DNA from: Collinsella aerofaciens
Lineage (GTDB): Bacteria; Actinomycetota; Coriobacteriia; Coriobacteriales; Coriobacteriaceae
NCBI RefSeq assembly: GCF_020181355.1
Contig: NZ_CP084004.1
Coordinates: forward strand, 1,612,001-1,676,000
Direction: 5' to 3'
Length of the DNA: 64,000 nucleotides
This document shows positions 17,007 through 24,726 of the stretch, piece after piece. The translations under genes and the position numbers were made by a program. Under the pieces are notes generated by a model that saw nothing but the letters and a program-made list of their open reading frames with translations, made no database searches and was not told the DNA's origin. Each line of letters opens with the position of its first letter. Positions within the stretch are counted from its first letter, which is position 1.

Positions 17007-18404
17007 TTAGGCGCGCTCGAGGAAGGCCTTGTAGCCGCGGTAGGCCTCGTAGATATCGGCCTTGTTGGCGACCTCCCATAGGGCGTGCATGGACAGAACG
17101 GCAACGCCGGAGTCGATGACATTCATGCCGTACTTGGCCATGATGTAGGCGATGGTGCCGCCGCCACCTGCGTTGACGCGGCCGAGCTCACAGGTCTGGA
17201 AATCCACGCCTGCCTTGTCCATGATGTCGCGGACGAGGGCCACATACTCGGCATCGGCGTCGTTGGAGCCACCCTTGCCGCGGCTGCCCGTGTACTTGTT
17301 AAAGCACAGGCCGCGACCCATAAAGGCGGCGTTCTTGGTCTCGAACTTGGCGGCATAGCCCGGGTCGAAGCCGGCGGACACGTCAGAGGAGAGCATGCGG
17401 CTGCGGGCGAGCGCGCGGCGCAGGGCCAGCGGGCTACCCTCGCCGGCGAGCGTCATGATCTCGGCGACGGTGTTCTCGAAGAAGCGGCTCGTCATGCCGG
17501 TGGCACCCACGGAACCGATCTCCTCTTTGTCGACGATGAGCGTGATGCTCGTGCGCTCCACGTTGGTGACGTTGATCTGGGCGAGCATAGAGGGGTAGGC
17601 GCAGACGCGGTCGTCGTGGCCATAGCCCAAGATCATGGAGCGGTCGAGGCCCATGTCGCGGGCGGGGCCGGCGGGCACGACCTCGATCTCGGCGGAGAGG
17701 AAGTCCTCCTCCTCGACGCCGTACTGCTCTTTGAGGATGTCCAAGAACATCTGCTTGACGGGCTCCTTGGGAGCGTCCTTGTCGTCCTCATCGAACTTGA
17801 CGGGGCGGCCGCCCACGATCACGTCGAGGATCTCGGCGTCGACGGCGTCCTTGGCAGGCTTGGACATCTGCTCGCTCGAGAGATGGATCAGCAGGTCGGA
17901 GATGGTAAAGACCGGGTCGTCGGCCTTGTCGCCGATGTTAATGTCGACGGTGGTGCCGTCCTTTTTGCAGATGACGCCTACGAGTGCGAGCGGGGAGGCC
18001 ACCCAGTGGTAGCTCTTGACGCCGCCGTAGTAGTGCGTGTCGAGATAAGCCATGTCGCCGGCCTCGAAGGCGGGGTTCTGCTTAAGGTCCAGGCGCGGCG
18101 AGTCCACGTGCGCGCCCAGGATGTTAAAGCCCTGCTCGAGCGGGGCGGTGCCCAGGTTGACGAGCATAAGGTCCTTGCCGTGGTTAGCGGCATACACCTT
18201 GTCGCCTGCCTTGAGCTCGCGGCCTTCGGCGATTACGGTCTCCAGGTCGACGTATCCCGCCTCCTCGGCCATCTTGATGCCGGCCTTGACGCACAGGCGC
18301 TCGGTCTTGTTCTCACTCAAAAAATGCTTATAGCCGCGGCAAAGCTCCTCGAGCTCCTCGATTTGCTGTGGCGTGTACTTTTTCCATGCGCAGGGACGCT
18401 CCAT
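17007..18404 (-). CDS. M18 family aminopeptidase
   Basis: Zinc aminopeptidase of family M18 (aspartyl aminopeptidase type), cytoplasmic, probably recycling peptides with acidic N-termini. The 465-residue length and GAHVDSPRLDLKQNP, HYYGGVKSYHWVASPLALVG, VDKEEIGSVGATGM and the C-terminal GMNVIDSGVAVLSMHALWEV match the family's metal and catalytic stretches (His in AHVDSPR, Glu pair in DKEEIG, His in SMHA). I start at ATG 18404; GGATCGAT/GAAAGGAG sequence lies just upstream. A longer frame to 18539 has an unconserved Pro-rich start. Confidence 0.93.
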   Translation of the reverse strand: MERPCAWKKYTPQQIEELEELCRGYKHFLSENKTERLCVKAGIKMAEEAGYVDLETVIAEGRELKAGDKVYAANHGKDLMLVNLGTAPLEQGFNILGAHVDSPRLDLKQNPAFEAGDMAYLDTHYYGGVKSYHWVASPLALVGVICKKDGTTVDINIGDKADDPVFTISDLLIHLSSEQMSKPAKDAVDAEILDVIVGGRPVKFDEDDKDAPKEPVKQMFLDILKEQYGVEEEDFLSAEIEVVPAGPARDMGLDRSMILGYGHDDRVCAYPSMLAQINVTNVERTSITLIVDKEEIGSVGATGMTSRFFENTVAEIMTLAGEGSPLALRRALARSRMLSSDVSAGFDPGYAAKFETKNAAFMGRGLCFNKYTGSRGKGGSNDADAEYVALVRDIMDKAGVDFQTCELGRVNAGGGGTIAYIMAKYGMNVIDSGVAVLSMHALWEVANKADIYEAYRGYKAFLERA

Positions 18405-18570
18405 GACGCAGGCTCCTTTCGGATCGATCGTGCTGGTTGATGTACCGTGAGCCATCGTATCACGCGCGGGCTCACGGTGGCGGGGGAGCTTGATGTGAGG
18501 TGGCCGCGGGGCGGGGAGCGTGTAAACTGGAGTGAGCAAACCGTGCCCAGCCTAAAGCGAGGTATTCAAT

Positions 18571-21321
18571 ATGTCTGACAAGCGCCGCACCTTTGCCGTT
18601 ATCGACGGCAACTCGCTCATGCATCGCGCCTTCCACGCCGTGCCGCCCACCATGAACGCGCCGGACGGTCGCCCCACCAACGCGATCTTTGGCTTTCTGA
18701 ACATGTTTCTTAAGATGATCGATGCCTTTAACCCCGACGGCGTTGTTGTGGCGTTTGATAAGGGCAAGCCGCGCGTGCGCATGGAGATGCTGCCGCAGTA
18801 TAAGGCGCAACGCCCGCCCATGGACCCCGATCTGCATGCGCAGTTCCCTATGATCAAGGAGCTGCTCGCCGCGCTCAACGTGCCGATTCTGCAATCCGAG
18901 GGCTGGGAAGGCGACGACATCCTGGGCACTATGGCGCGCCTGGGCGAGCAGGCCGGCTGTGACATGCTGCTGGTGACCGGTGATCGCGACATGTATCAGC
19001 TTGTTACCGAGCACGTCAACGTGGTCTCGACCCGTAAGGGCCTGTCCGATGTAGCGATTATGACGCCCGAGAGCGTGGATGACCTGTATCACGGCATTAC
19101 GCCGGCGCTCGTGCCCGATTTTTACGGTCTGAAGGGCGACACGTCCGATAACATCCCCGGCGTGCCGGGCATCGGCCCCAAAAAGGCGAGTGCACTCATC
19201 GCGCAGTACGGCAGCTTGGACGAGGTCATCGCGCATGCCGACGAGGTCAAGGGTAAGATGGGCGAGAACCTGCGTGCACACATCGACGACGCACTGCTGA
19301 GCCGTAAGGTCGCAACCATTCGCACCGATGCGCCCGTCGAGCTCGACTTTGACGAAACGTCCTTCCCGGCGTTTTCTGCCGACGAAGTGTCCGCGGCGCT
19401 GGGCACGCTTGGTATCACCGCCATGCAGAACCGTTTCTTGGCGCTGATCGGCGGCGAGGGCGGGGCTGCTGCCGCTGCTAGAACGTTTGAGATGCCCACG
19501 ATTGAGCGCACCGCTGCCGGCGATGCCGAGGCGCTTGCTGCCGTGGCGTCCGAGGTTTCGCGTGCGATCGAGGCGGGCGAGTGGGTCGCCGCCGTGGTGG
19601 ACGACGACAAGGAAGAGGGCGCGCTCTTTGGACTGACGCGCACGCTGTGGTTGGCGACGTCCAAGGGCCTGTTCGCGCTCGAGGAGGGCGACAGCTGTGC
19701 GGCGGCTGAGGTTGAGGGCTTCAACTTCGTTCACGGCGTGATTGCCGGCGTGCTCGCGCGTCTGTTTATGGAGGGTCGCGTGGCGAGCCCGGATATGAAG
19801 GCGCTGTTGCACGAGCTTTCGCCCGTCGATTCTTCTGAGCCCGAGCTCATGGATCCGCTCGCTACCGATTCCACGCGTATCTTCGATACCGTGGTCGCTG
19901 CCTATCTGCTGGATTCCGATCGCTCCGAGTTCGATGAGGCATATCTTGCCGATACGTATCTGCAGATGGCGCTGCCTGCGGCGCGCGGCGCAGAGGGTGC
20001 CGGTGAGGACGCTCCGGCGCCTGCCGCCCGTACTGCGGCTCTGACGCTGGCGCTCGTGGCACCGTTGCGCGAGTGCATGGCCCGTGAGAATGCCGCCAAC
20101 GTGTTCGATGGCATCGAGATGCCGCTCGTTCCGGTACTTGCCAAGATGGAGCGCGCGGGCATGCTCGTGGACCCCGACCGTCTGCACAGTCTGTCCGAGG
20201 GTCTGGCGACCCAGATTACCGAGGTTGAGCGCAGTATTCGCGACCTGGCGGGTGACGAGACCTTTAATATTGGCAGCCCCATGCAGCTGTCGCACGTGCT
20301 CTTTGATGTGATGGGGCTTCCGACCAAGGGCCTCAAGAAGACTAAGCGCGGCTATTATTCGACCAACGCCAAGGTGCTGAGCGACCTTGCGCGTGACCAC
20401 GAAATCGTGCGTCTGATCTTGGACTGGCGTGAGAAGTCTAAGATCAAGTCCACCTATCTGGACACGCTGGGCCCGCTACGCCGTGGTGACGGTCGCGTAC
20501 ACACTACGTACAACCAGACCATCACGGCAACGGGGCGTCTGTCCTCGAGCGACCCGAACCTGCAGAACATCCCGACGCGCTCGGAGCTGGGTCGTACCGT
20601 CAAGACGGCGTTTTCGGCAGGCGAGGGAAGCGTCTTTTTGGCGGTGGACTACTCGCAGATCGAGCTGCGTCTGCTGGCGCATCTCTCAGGTGACGAGCAC
20701 TTGGTGCGCGCCTTTAACGAGGGCGAGGACTTCCATGCCGAGACGGCGGCGCGCGTGTTCGGTGTGCCGGTGTCCGAGGTAACGCCCGACCTGCGCAGTC
20801 GCGCCAAGGCCGTGAACTTTGGCATCGTGTATGGCCAGCAGGCCTACGGCCTGTCGCAGTCGCTGCATATCTCGATGGCCGAGGCACGCGACATGATCGA
20901 CCGCTACTACGAGGCCTACCCGGGCGTGCGCACGTTCCTCGACAACGTGGTGGCACGCGCCAAGCAGACGGGCTACGCCGAGACCATGTACGGCCGCCGT
21001 CGTCATATTCCGGAGCTCAAGGCCAAAAACCCGCAACTCCGCGGCTTTGGCGAGCGCACGGCCATGAACCATCCCATGCAGGGAACCGCCGCCGACATCA
21101 TCAAGATCGCGATGGCCCGCGTAAGCCGCCGCCTGGAAGAGGAAGGCTTTGCCGCCCACATGATCCTGCAAGTGCACGACGAACTGGACTTTGAGTGCCC
21201 CATCGACGAAGTCGAGCGCCTAACCACCATGGTCCGCGACGTCATGGAGCACGTAGTAGACCTCCGCGTCCCCCTAATCGCCGAAGCCAGCACCGGCATA
21301 ACCTGGGCCGACGCGAAATAG
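18571..21321 (+). CDS. polA: DNA polymerase I
   Basis: Repair and Okazaki-processing polymerase. The 916-residue protein has the 5'-3' exonuclease domain (residues about 7-295, with AVIDGNSLMHRAFHAV, VTGDRDMYQLV and GVPGIGPKKA), a middle domain of 3'-5' exonuclease origin (about 310-540) in which I see none of the usual metal-binding DxE motif, and the polymerase domain. Motif A is DYSQIELRLLAHLSGD, motif B RAKAVNFGIVYGQQAYG, motif C QVHDELDFE. Proofreading is therefore probably lost, as in many Gram-positive PolA enzymes. Starts at ATG 18571 behind AAAGCGAGG. Confidence 0.96.
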   Translation: MSDKRRTFAVIDGNSLMHRAFHAVPPTMNAPDGRPTNAIFGFLNMFLKMIDAFNPDGVVVAFDKGKPRVRMEMLPQYKAQRPPMDPDLHAQFPMIKELLAALNVPILQSEGWEGDDILGTMARLGEQAGCDMLLVTGDRDMYQLVTEHVNVVSTRKGLSDVAIMTPESVDDLYHGITPALVPDFYGLKGDTSDNIPGVPGIGPKKASALIAQYGSLDEVIAHADEVKGKMGENLRAHIDDALLSRKVATIRTDAPVELDFDETSFPAFSADEVSAALGTLGITAMQNRFLALIGGEGGAAAAARTFEMPTIERTAAGDAEALAAVASEVSRAIEAGEWVAAVVDDDKEEGALFGLTRTLWLATSKGLFALEEGDSCAAAEVEGFNFVHGVIAGVLARLFMEGRVASPDMKALLHELSPVDSSEPELMDPLATDSTRIFDTVVAAYLLDSDRSEFDEAYLADTYLQMALPAARGAEGAGEDAPAPAARTAALTLALVAPLRECMARENAANVFDGIEMPLVPVLAKMERAGMLVDPDRLHSLSEGLATQITEVERSIRDLAGDETFNIGSPMQLSHVLFDVMGLPTKGLKKTKRGYYSTNAKVLSDLARDHEIVRLILDWREKSKIKSTYLDTLGPLRRGDGRVHTTYNQTITATGRLSSSDPNLQNIPTRSELGRTVKTAFSAGEGSVFLAVDYSQIELRLLAHLSGDEHLVRAFNEGEDFHAETAARVFGVPVSEVTPDLRSRAKAVNFGIVYGQQAYGLSQSLHISMAEARDMIDRYYEAYPGVRTFLDNVVARAKQTGYAETMYGRRRHIPELKAKNPQLRGFGERTAMNHPMQGTAADIIKIAMARVSRRLEEEGFAAHMILQVHDELDFECPIDEVERLTTMVRDVMEHVVDLRVPLIAEASTGITWADAK

Positions 21322-21354
21322 AAAAACAGCCACAGGTCCAAAGCAGCCAAACCA

Positions 21355-21387
21355 GAAGGGAGTCCCTTTCAGCAAGGAACTCCCTTC
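21355..21387 (+). terminator. Hairpin after polA
   Basis: GAAGGGAGT pairs with ACTCCCTTC and the interior CCTT with AAGG, followed by ATCC rather than a T-run. Likely transcription end or mRNA 3' stabiliser for polA. Confidence 0.55.
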
Positions 21388-21454
21388 ATCCATAATTATT
21401 CAGCCAAGTATCTAGACGCCAAGACGCCATCTAGGCGGCAAGCAAGTCACCCTA

Positions 21455-21584
21455 GGACCTGGCCGGGCGAGGCGGGTAAGTTTTTCGTAGATTCCGCACG
21501 AGCCGGAAAGCACTTAATGTGCTTTCCGAGCGAGCCCAGGACCTGACCGAACGAAAAACTTACCCGTCTCGCCCGGCCAGGTCC
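21455..21584. repeat. Long nested inverted repeat behind the HAD gene
   Basis: Outer arms of 34 bases, 21455-21488 and 21551-21584, differ at one position; the left arm begins GGACCTGGCCGGGCGAGG. Inside sits a second perfect hairpin at 21504-21528 (CGGAAAGCAC with GTGCTTTCCG). The element ends 11 bases from the stop of the minus-strand HAD gene. The element has no coding potential. Confidence 0.88.
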
Positions 21585-21595
21585 GACGAGCCACG

Positions 21596-22423
21596 TTAAC
21601 GAGCCGCCAAGATGGCGTCGATGAGCGTCAGTACGCCCCCGTCGTTGTTGCTCGGAATGCGCCATTTGGCATGCGCGTTCATGTGCTCCTCGGCATTGTC
21701 CACGATAAAGCTGTGACCGACGCGCTCCAGCATGGGGATGTCGTTGTAGGTGTCGCCCACGGCGGCAGCATCGGCAATATCGATGCCCAGGTGCTCGCAC
21801 AGGTGAGCGACGCCGGCGCCCTTGTCGACGCCCAGGTTCATAAAGTCGATCCACTCGCGCCCAGCGTTGGTGACGTAGAGTTTGTCCGAGAACTCGGGGC
21901 TATAGGTCTCGCGGAAAGCGGGCTCGGCGTCGTAGCCGGGGAAGAAGACCGAAATCTTGTTGGACTCGAAATCAATGCCCTCAAAGCTGTCTACGTAGTT
22001 GATTGTGTTGTAGTAGACGCTGATCTCGTCGTGGTATTGATGGTCGCGGGCAAGCACGTAGAACTCGTCGAAGCAGCACAGGACGGGGACAGCGCGAGGA
22101 TCCTCCGAGGCACGGTTCAAGACCTGCTGATACAGCTCCACGTCAATATTGCTTTTATAGATATAGCTGCCGCGATAGATCACGCACGCTCCGTTGTCGG
22201 GACAAAAGGCGAGGCGGTTCTTGATGCCCTCGAACATCTCCTCGAGCTTGGGGGCGGGACGTCCGCTGGCGGGGCAGAATACGATGCCGGCGTCGGCGAG
22301 CTTGTCCAGGCGCTCATCAAGACCCTGGGGCAGCACACGCTCGTCGGTCAGCAGCGTCTTGTCCATATCGACGGCGAGAATCTTAATGTTGCCGATGTTG
22401 GCGTCCGATTCGTAAGTTTGCAT
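21596..22423 (-). CDS. HAD-superfamily phosphatase, Cof type
   Basis: Cof/YwpJ-like haloacid-dehalogenase phosphatase of subfamily IIB, acting on sugar phosphates or similar small phosphoesters. The 275-residue protein has motif I LAVDMDKTLLTDE (nucleophile Asp), motif II CPASGRP, the motif III lysine region in VDKGAGVAHL, and motif IV GDTYNDIPML. The type IIB cap lies between residues about 90 and 195. In motif I the usual DLDGT is DMDKT, which some Cof proteins share. Substrate unknown; single gene on the minus strand, divergent from argG. Confidence 0.9.
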   Translation of the reverse strand: MQTYESDANIGNIKILAVDMDKTLLTDERVLPQGLDERLDKLADAGIVFCPASGRPAPKLEEMFEGIKNRLAFCPDNGACVIYRGSYIYKSNIDVELYQQVLNRASEDPRAVPVLCCFDEFYVLARDHQYHDEISVYYNTINYVDSFEGIDFESNKISVFFPGYDAEPAFRETYSPEFSDKLYVTNAGREWIDFMNLGVDKGAGVAHLCEHLGIDIADAAAVGDTYNDIPMLERVGHSFIVDNAEEHMNAHAKWRIPSNNDGGVLTLIDAILAAR

Positions 22424-22566
22424 AAAAATGCGCCTTTCGTTTCGAGATTGTTTCAGACGTTATAACCATCAACTCGTAGTCGGGCGTATTTTCGCAGGAA
22501 TGGTGCGTATTTGCACCACGCTTCACAAAGTAATGAAAAAACTTTTCAGAAATTTGAATTTGTCGC

Positions 22567-22594
22567 TTGTGCTGCGGGCACTTTAGCGTAATAT
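22567..22594 (+). promoter_or_regulatory. Candidate promoter of the arginine leader and argG
   Basis: TTGTGC, 16-base spacer and TAATAT give a sigma-70-type promoter about 100 bases before the leader peptide. Upstream are two palindromes that may be operators: TGGTGC-N6-GCACCA at 22501-22518 and TGAAAA-AAC-TTTTCA at 22535-22549. The latter has a loose likeness to an ARG box but is one base too long. Confidence 0.5.
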
Positions 22595-22697
22595 AGCGAC
22601 CATCGAAAACGGAGACGGAAAAACAACCGCTTACCGAGTAAAAGGTACCGTTTACGATATTTGAATTGCGCCCGGCGATACGTGAAAGGAGAGGCAG

Positions 22698-22772
22698 ATG
22701 CAGTTCGTAAAGATCATCACCACTGCAGACAATGCCATCCGACGCCAGCGCGCAATTTCCCGACGACGATAA
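22698..22772 (+). CDS. Arginine-rich leader peptide of argG, 24 residues
   Basis: Small reading frame with a full ribosome site (GAAAGGAGAGG) 6 bases before ATG 22698. The peptide ends in IRRQRAISRRR, that is six arginines in its last ten residues, three of them in a row just before TAA and encoded by CGA. It lies 205 bases ahead of argG, an arginine-biosynthesis gene. Leader peptides rich in the pathway's end product are the mark of ribosome-mediated attenuation. Three overlapping hairpins follow (see the attenuator entry). The function is inferred from composition and position. Confidence 0.75.
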   Translation: MQFVKIITTADNAIRRQRAISRRR

Positions 22773-22836
22773 CAATCGTCTCTGTCCGCATGGGGCGAAT
22801 TGCCTCAACAGAGTCATTTTGAGGTCGTTGGGTTTT
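22765..22836 (+). promoter_or_regulatory. Putative arginine attenuator hairpins
   Basis: Three overlapping stems follow the leader. GACGAT/ATCGTC (22765-22780) overlaps the Arg codons and stop; CTCTGT/ACAGAG (22780-22813) could be an antiterminator; CCTCAA/TTGAGG (22803-22824) followed by TCGTTGGGTTTT could be the terminator. The second and third share bases around 22803-22813 and cannot form together. The terminator stem is short, so this is a model, not a firm call. Confidence 0.45.
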
Positions 22837-22977
22837 AGCACGACATTGCTGCATGTTTCTAGGGCATGTATGTGCTGATTTTTGCTATTTAACCTGATAT
22901 TGCACGGTATATGACCTTGAAATGACTTGCAACTGACCGATGTTCTAACTAGCTACCAAGGGCGAAAGGAAACAGCC

Positions 22978-24204
22978 ATGAGCAAGGAAAAAGTCGTTCT
23001 CGCATATTCCGGTGGTCTTGATACATCCGTATGTGTCAAGTGGCTCCAGGACGAGAAGAATCTCGATGTCGTTTGCGTCTGCGGCAACGTGGGCCAGGAA
23101 GAGACCGGACTGGATGCCAAGAAGCAGAAGGCGCTCGACCTGGGCGTTCTCGATTGCCAGGTGCTCGACCTGCGCGACGAGTTCTCCGATGAGTTCCTGA
23201 CCAAAGCCATCGCCGCAAACTCCATGTACGAGAATAAGTATCCGCTGCTCTCCGCCCTGTCTCGCCCGCTGCTTGCCAAGAAGCTTGTTGAGGTCGCCCA
23301 CGAGTTTGGCGCGACCTACGTCGCCCACGGCTGCACTGGCAAAGGTAACGATCAGGTCCGTTTTGAGGCCGCCGTCAAGGCCCTCGACCCCGAGCTCAAG
23401 GTTATCGCCCCGGTTCGCGAGTGGGACCTGAAGTGCCGTCCCGACGAGGTCGCCTATGCCCACGCCCACAACGTGCCGGTTCCCGAGGGTGCCAACGACA
23501 ACCCCTACTCCATCGACGACAACCTGTGGGGTCGCGCCATCGAGTGCGGTCACCTGGAGGACCCTTGGAATGAGCCGCTCGATGACGCTTGGGTTATGAC
23601 CAAGAACCCCGAGGACACGCCTGACACCCCGACCTATACCGAGATCGAGTTTGAGGCCGGCAAGCCTGTCGCCGTCGACGGCAAGAAGATGAAGCTCTCC
23701 GAGATCGTCATCGCCCTCAACAAGATTTCGGGCGACAACGGCTTTGGCCGTCTTGACCTGGTCGAGGATCGTCTGGTGGGCCTCAAGAGCCGCGAGTGCT
23801 ATGAGGTTCCCGGCGCCCTGACGCTCATCACCGCCCACAAGGCGCTCGAGGACATCTGCGTCGAGGGCGACCTGCTCAAGACCAAGATCAAGCTCGAGCA
23901 GGATTGGGCCACCGCCGTGTACAACGGCCAGTGGTACAGCCCGCTCAAGAACGCGCTCGACGCCTTTATGGCCGATACCCAGAAGTTCGTGACCGGCACT
24001 GTCCGTCTGAAGTTCTTTAAGGGCAACTGCCATGTCGTCGGCCGCAAGAGTCCCTTCAGCCTCTACGACTACGGCCTGGCTACCTACGACCGCGACACCA
24101 CGTTTGACGAGAAGGCCAGCGCCGGCTTTATCGAGATCGATACGCTGTCGCTCAAGACGTGGGCAAAGGTCCAGGGCCCCAGCTCTGCTGCTGCCCAGGC
24201 CTAG
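22978..24204 (+). CDS. argG: Argininosuccinate synthase
   Basis: Joins citrulline and aspartate, using ATP, to form argininosuccinate. The 408-residue protein starts MSKEKVVLAYSGGLDTSVCV, with the SGGLDTS PP-loop for ATP at residues 11-17, and continues with the conserved HGCTGKGNDQVRFE and DDNLWGR stretches. I start at ATG 22978 with GAAAGGA upstream rather than the in-frame 22927. It is followed by a hairpin, a 56-residue small gene and argH, making a citrulline-to-arginine unit. Regulation is probably through the leader at 22698. Confidence 0.97.
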   Translation: MSKEKVVLAYSGGLDTSVCVKWLQDEKNLDVVCVCGNVGQEETGLDAKKQKALDLGVLDCQVLDLRDEFSDEFLTKAIAANSMYENKYPLLSALSRPLLAKKLVEVAHEFGATYVAHGCTGKGNDQVRFEAAVKALDPELKVIAPVREWDLKCRPDEVAYAHAHNVPVPEGANDNPYSIDDNLWGRAIECGHLEDPWNEPLDDAWVMTKNPEDTPDTPTYTEIEFEAGKPVAVDGKKMKLSEIVIALNKISGDNGFGRLDLVEDRLVGLKSRECYEVPGALTLITAHKALEDICVEGDLLKTKIKLEQDWATAVYNGQWYSPLKNALDAFMADTQKFVTGTVRLKFFKGNCHVVGRKSPFSLYDYGLATYDRDTTFDEKASAGFIEIDTLSLKTWAKVQGPSSAAAQA

Positions 24205-24357
24205 CGCCTCCTTCCCTTGGTATCCGCGCGGCCCATCCGCGTGATACATAACGGGCGCACGGGGTCCCTACCTTTCGTTATGCTTGCTGACACTTCTTAA
24301 CATCGGTGGCCCCTACGTTCCGCCCGCATATATGATGCCGCGTCTGCGGCTGAGTCC

Positions 24358-24392
24358 GAGCCCCGCCGGGGTTGTCCGGCGGGGCTCCTTCT
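24358..24392 (+). terminator. Strong GC-rich hairpin between argG and argH
   Basis: GAGCCCCGCC pairs perfectly with GGCGGGGCTC around a 10-base loop and is followed by CTTCT. It probably ends or attenuates the argG transcript. Confidence 0.7.
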
Positions 24393-24437
24393 ATCAATTT
24401 GGCGGCTCTGTGCCTATATATATGAGGAGTATCCATT

Positions 24438-24608
24438 ATGTTCAATGCTATCGCGCATGCTTTGCTTGCCCTCGCGCCCGAGTTCGATGCTGTAAGGGTC
24501 GAGGACGTTCCTATGAGCCTGAAGGCCTGGATCGATGGTTCGCAGGGCAACATCCGGAGGGAGACGTTGGGCGCCAAGTGCATGGTGCGTCACTTCTTTG
24601 CAAATTAG
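24438..24608 (+). CDS. Small unknown protein, 56 residues, between argG and argH
   Basis: Open frame from ATG 24438 to TAG 24606-24608, preceded by ATGAGGAGT, a good ribosome site 9 bases upstream. The peptide starts MFNAIAHALLALAPEFDAV and ends GAKCMVRHFFAN. I do not recognise it. The first half could be an amphipathic or weakly hydrophobic helix; the second is basic. It lies 118 bases before argH, in the same direction, behind the strong hairpin. It may be a genuine small protein or a translated leader for argH. Confidence 0.5.
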   Translation: MFNAIAHALLALAPEFDAVRVEDVPMSLKAWIDGSQGNIRRETLGAKCMVRHFFAN

Positions 24609-24726
24609 CCACATGGCCCCGCGCGCGGCAGGGAGTGTGTAAAACTAGCGGTTGATAAATCGCTTTAGCGACAGGGCACATTGCTTTGGACGCTTGTTTT
24701 GGTATTTGGAGAAAGGAGACGGTTCC

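Noticed and set aside
17085-18440. 451-residue plus-strand frame across the M18 peptidase
   Set aside because: Antisense to an aminopeptidase with intact metal and catalytic motifs; composition typical of a shadow.
18472-20400. 642-residue minus-strand frame across polA
   Set aside because: It lies antisense to polA, has the His/Arg-rich composition typical of GC-rich antisense frames, and has no recognisable domain.
22535-22549. ArgR box before argG
   Set aside because: TGAAAA-AAC-TTTTCA has the right look but one base too many between half-sites and weak match to the TGAAT/ATTCA consensus; kept only as a possible operator.
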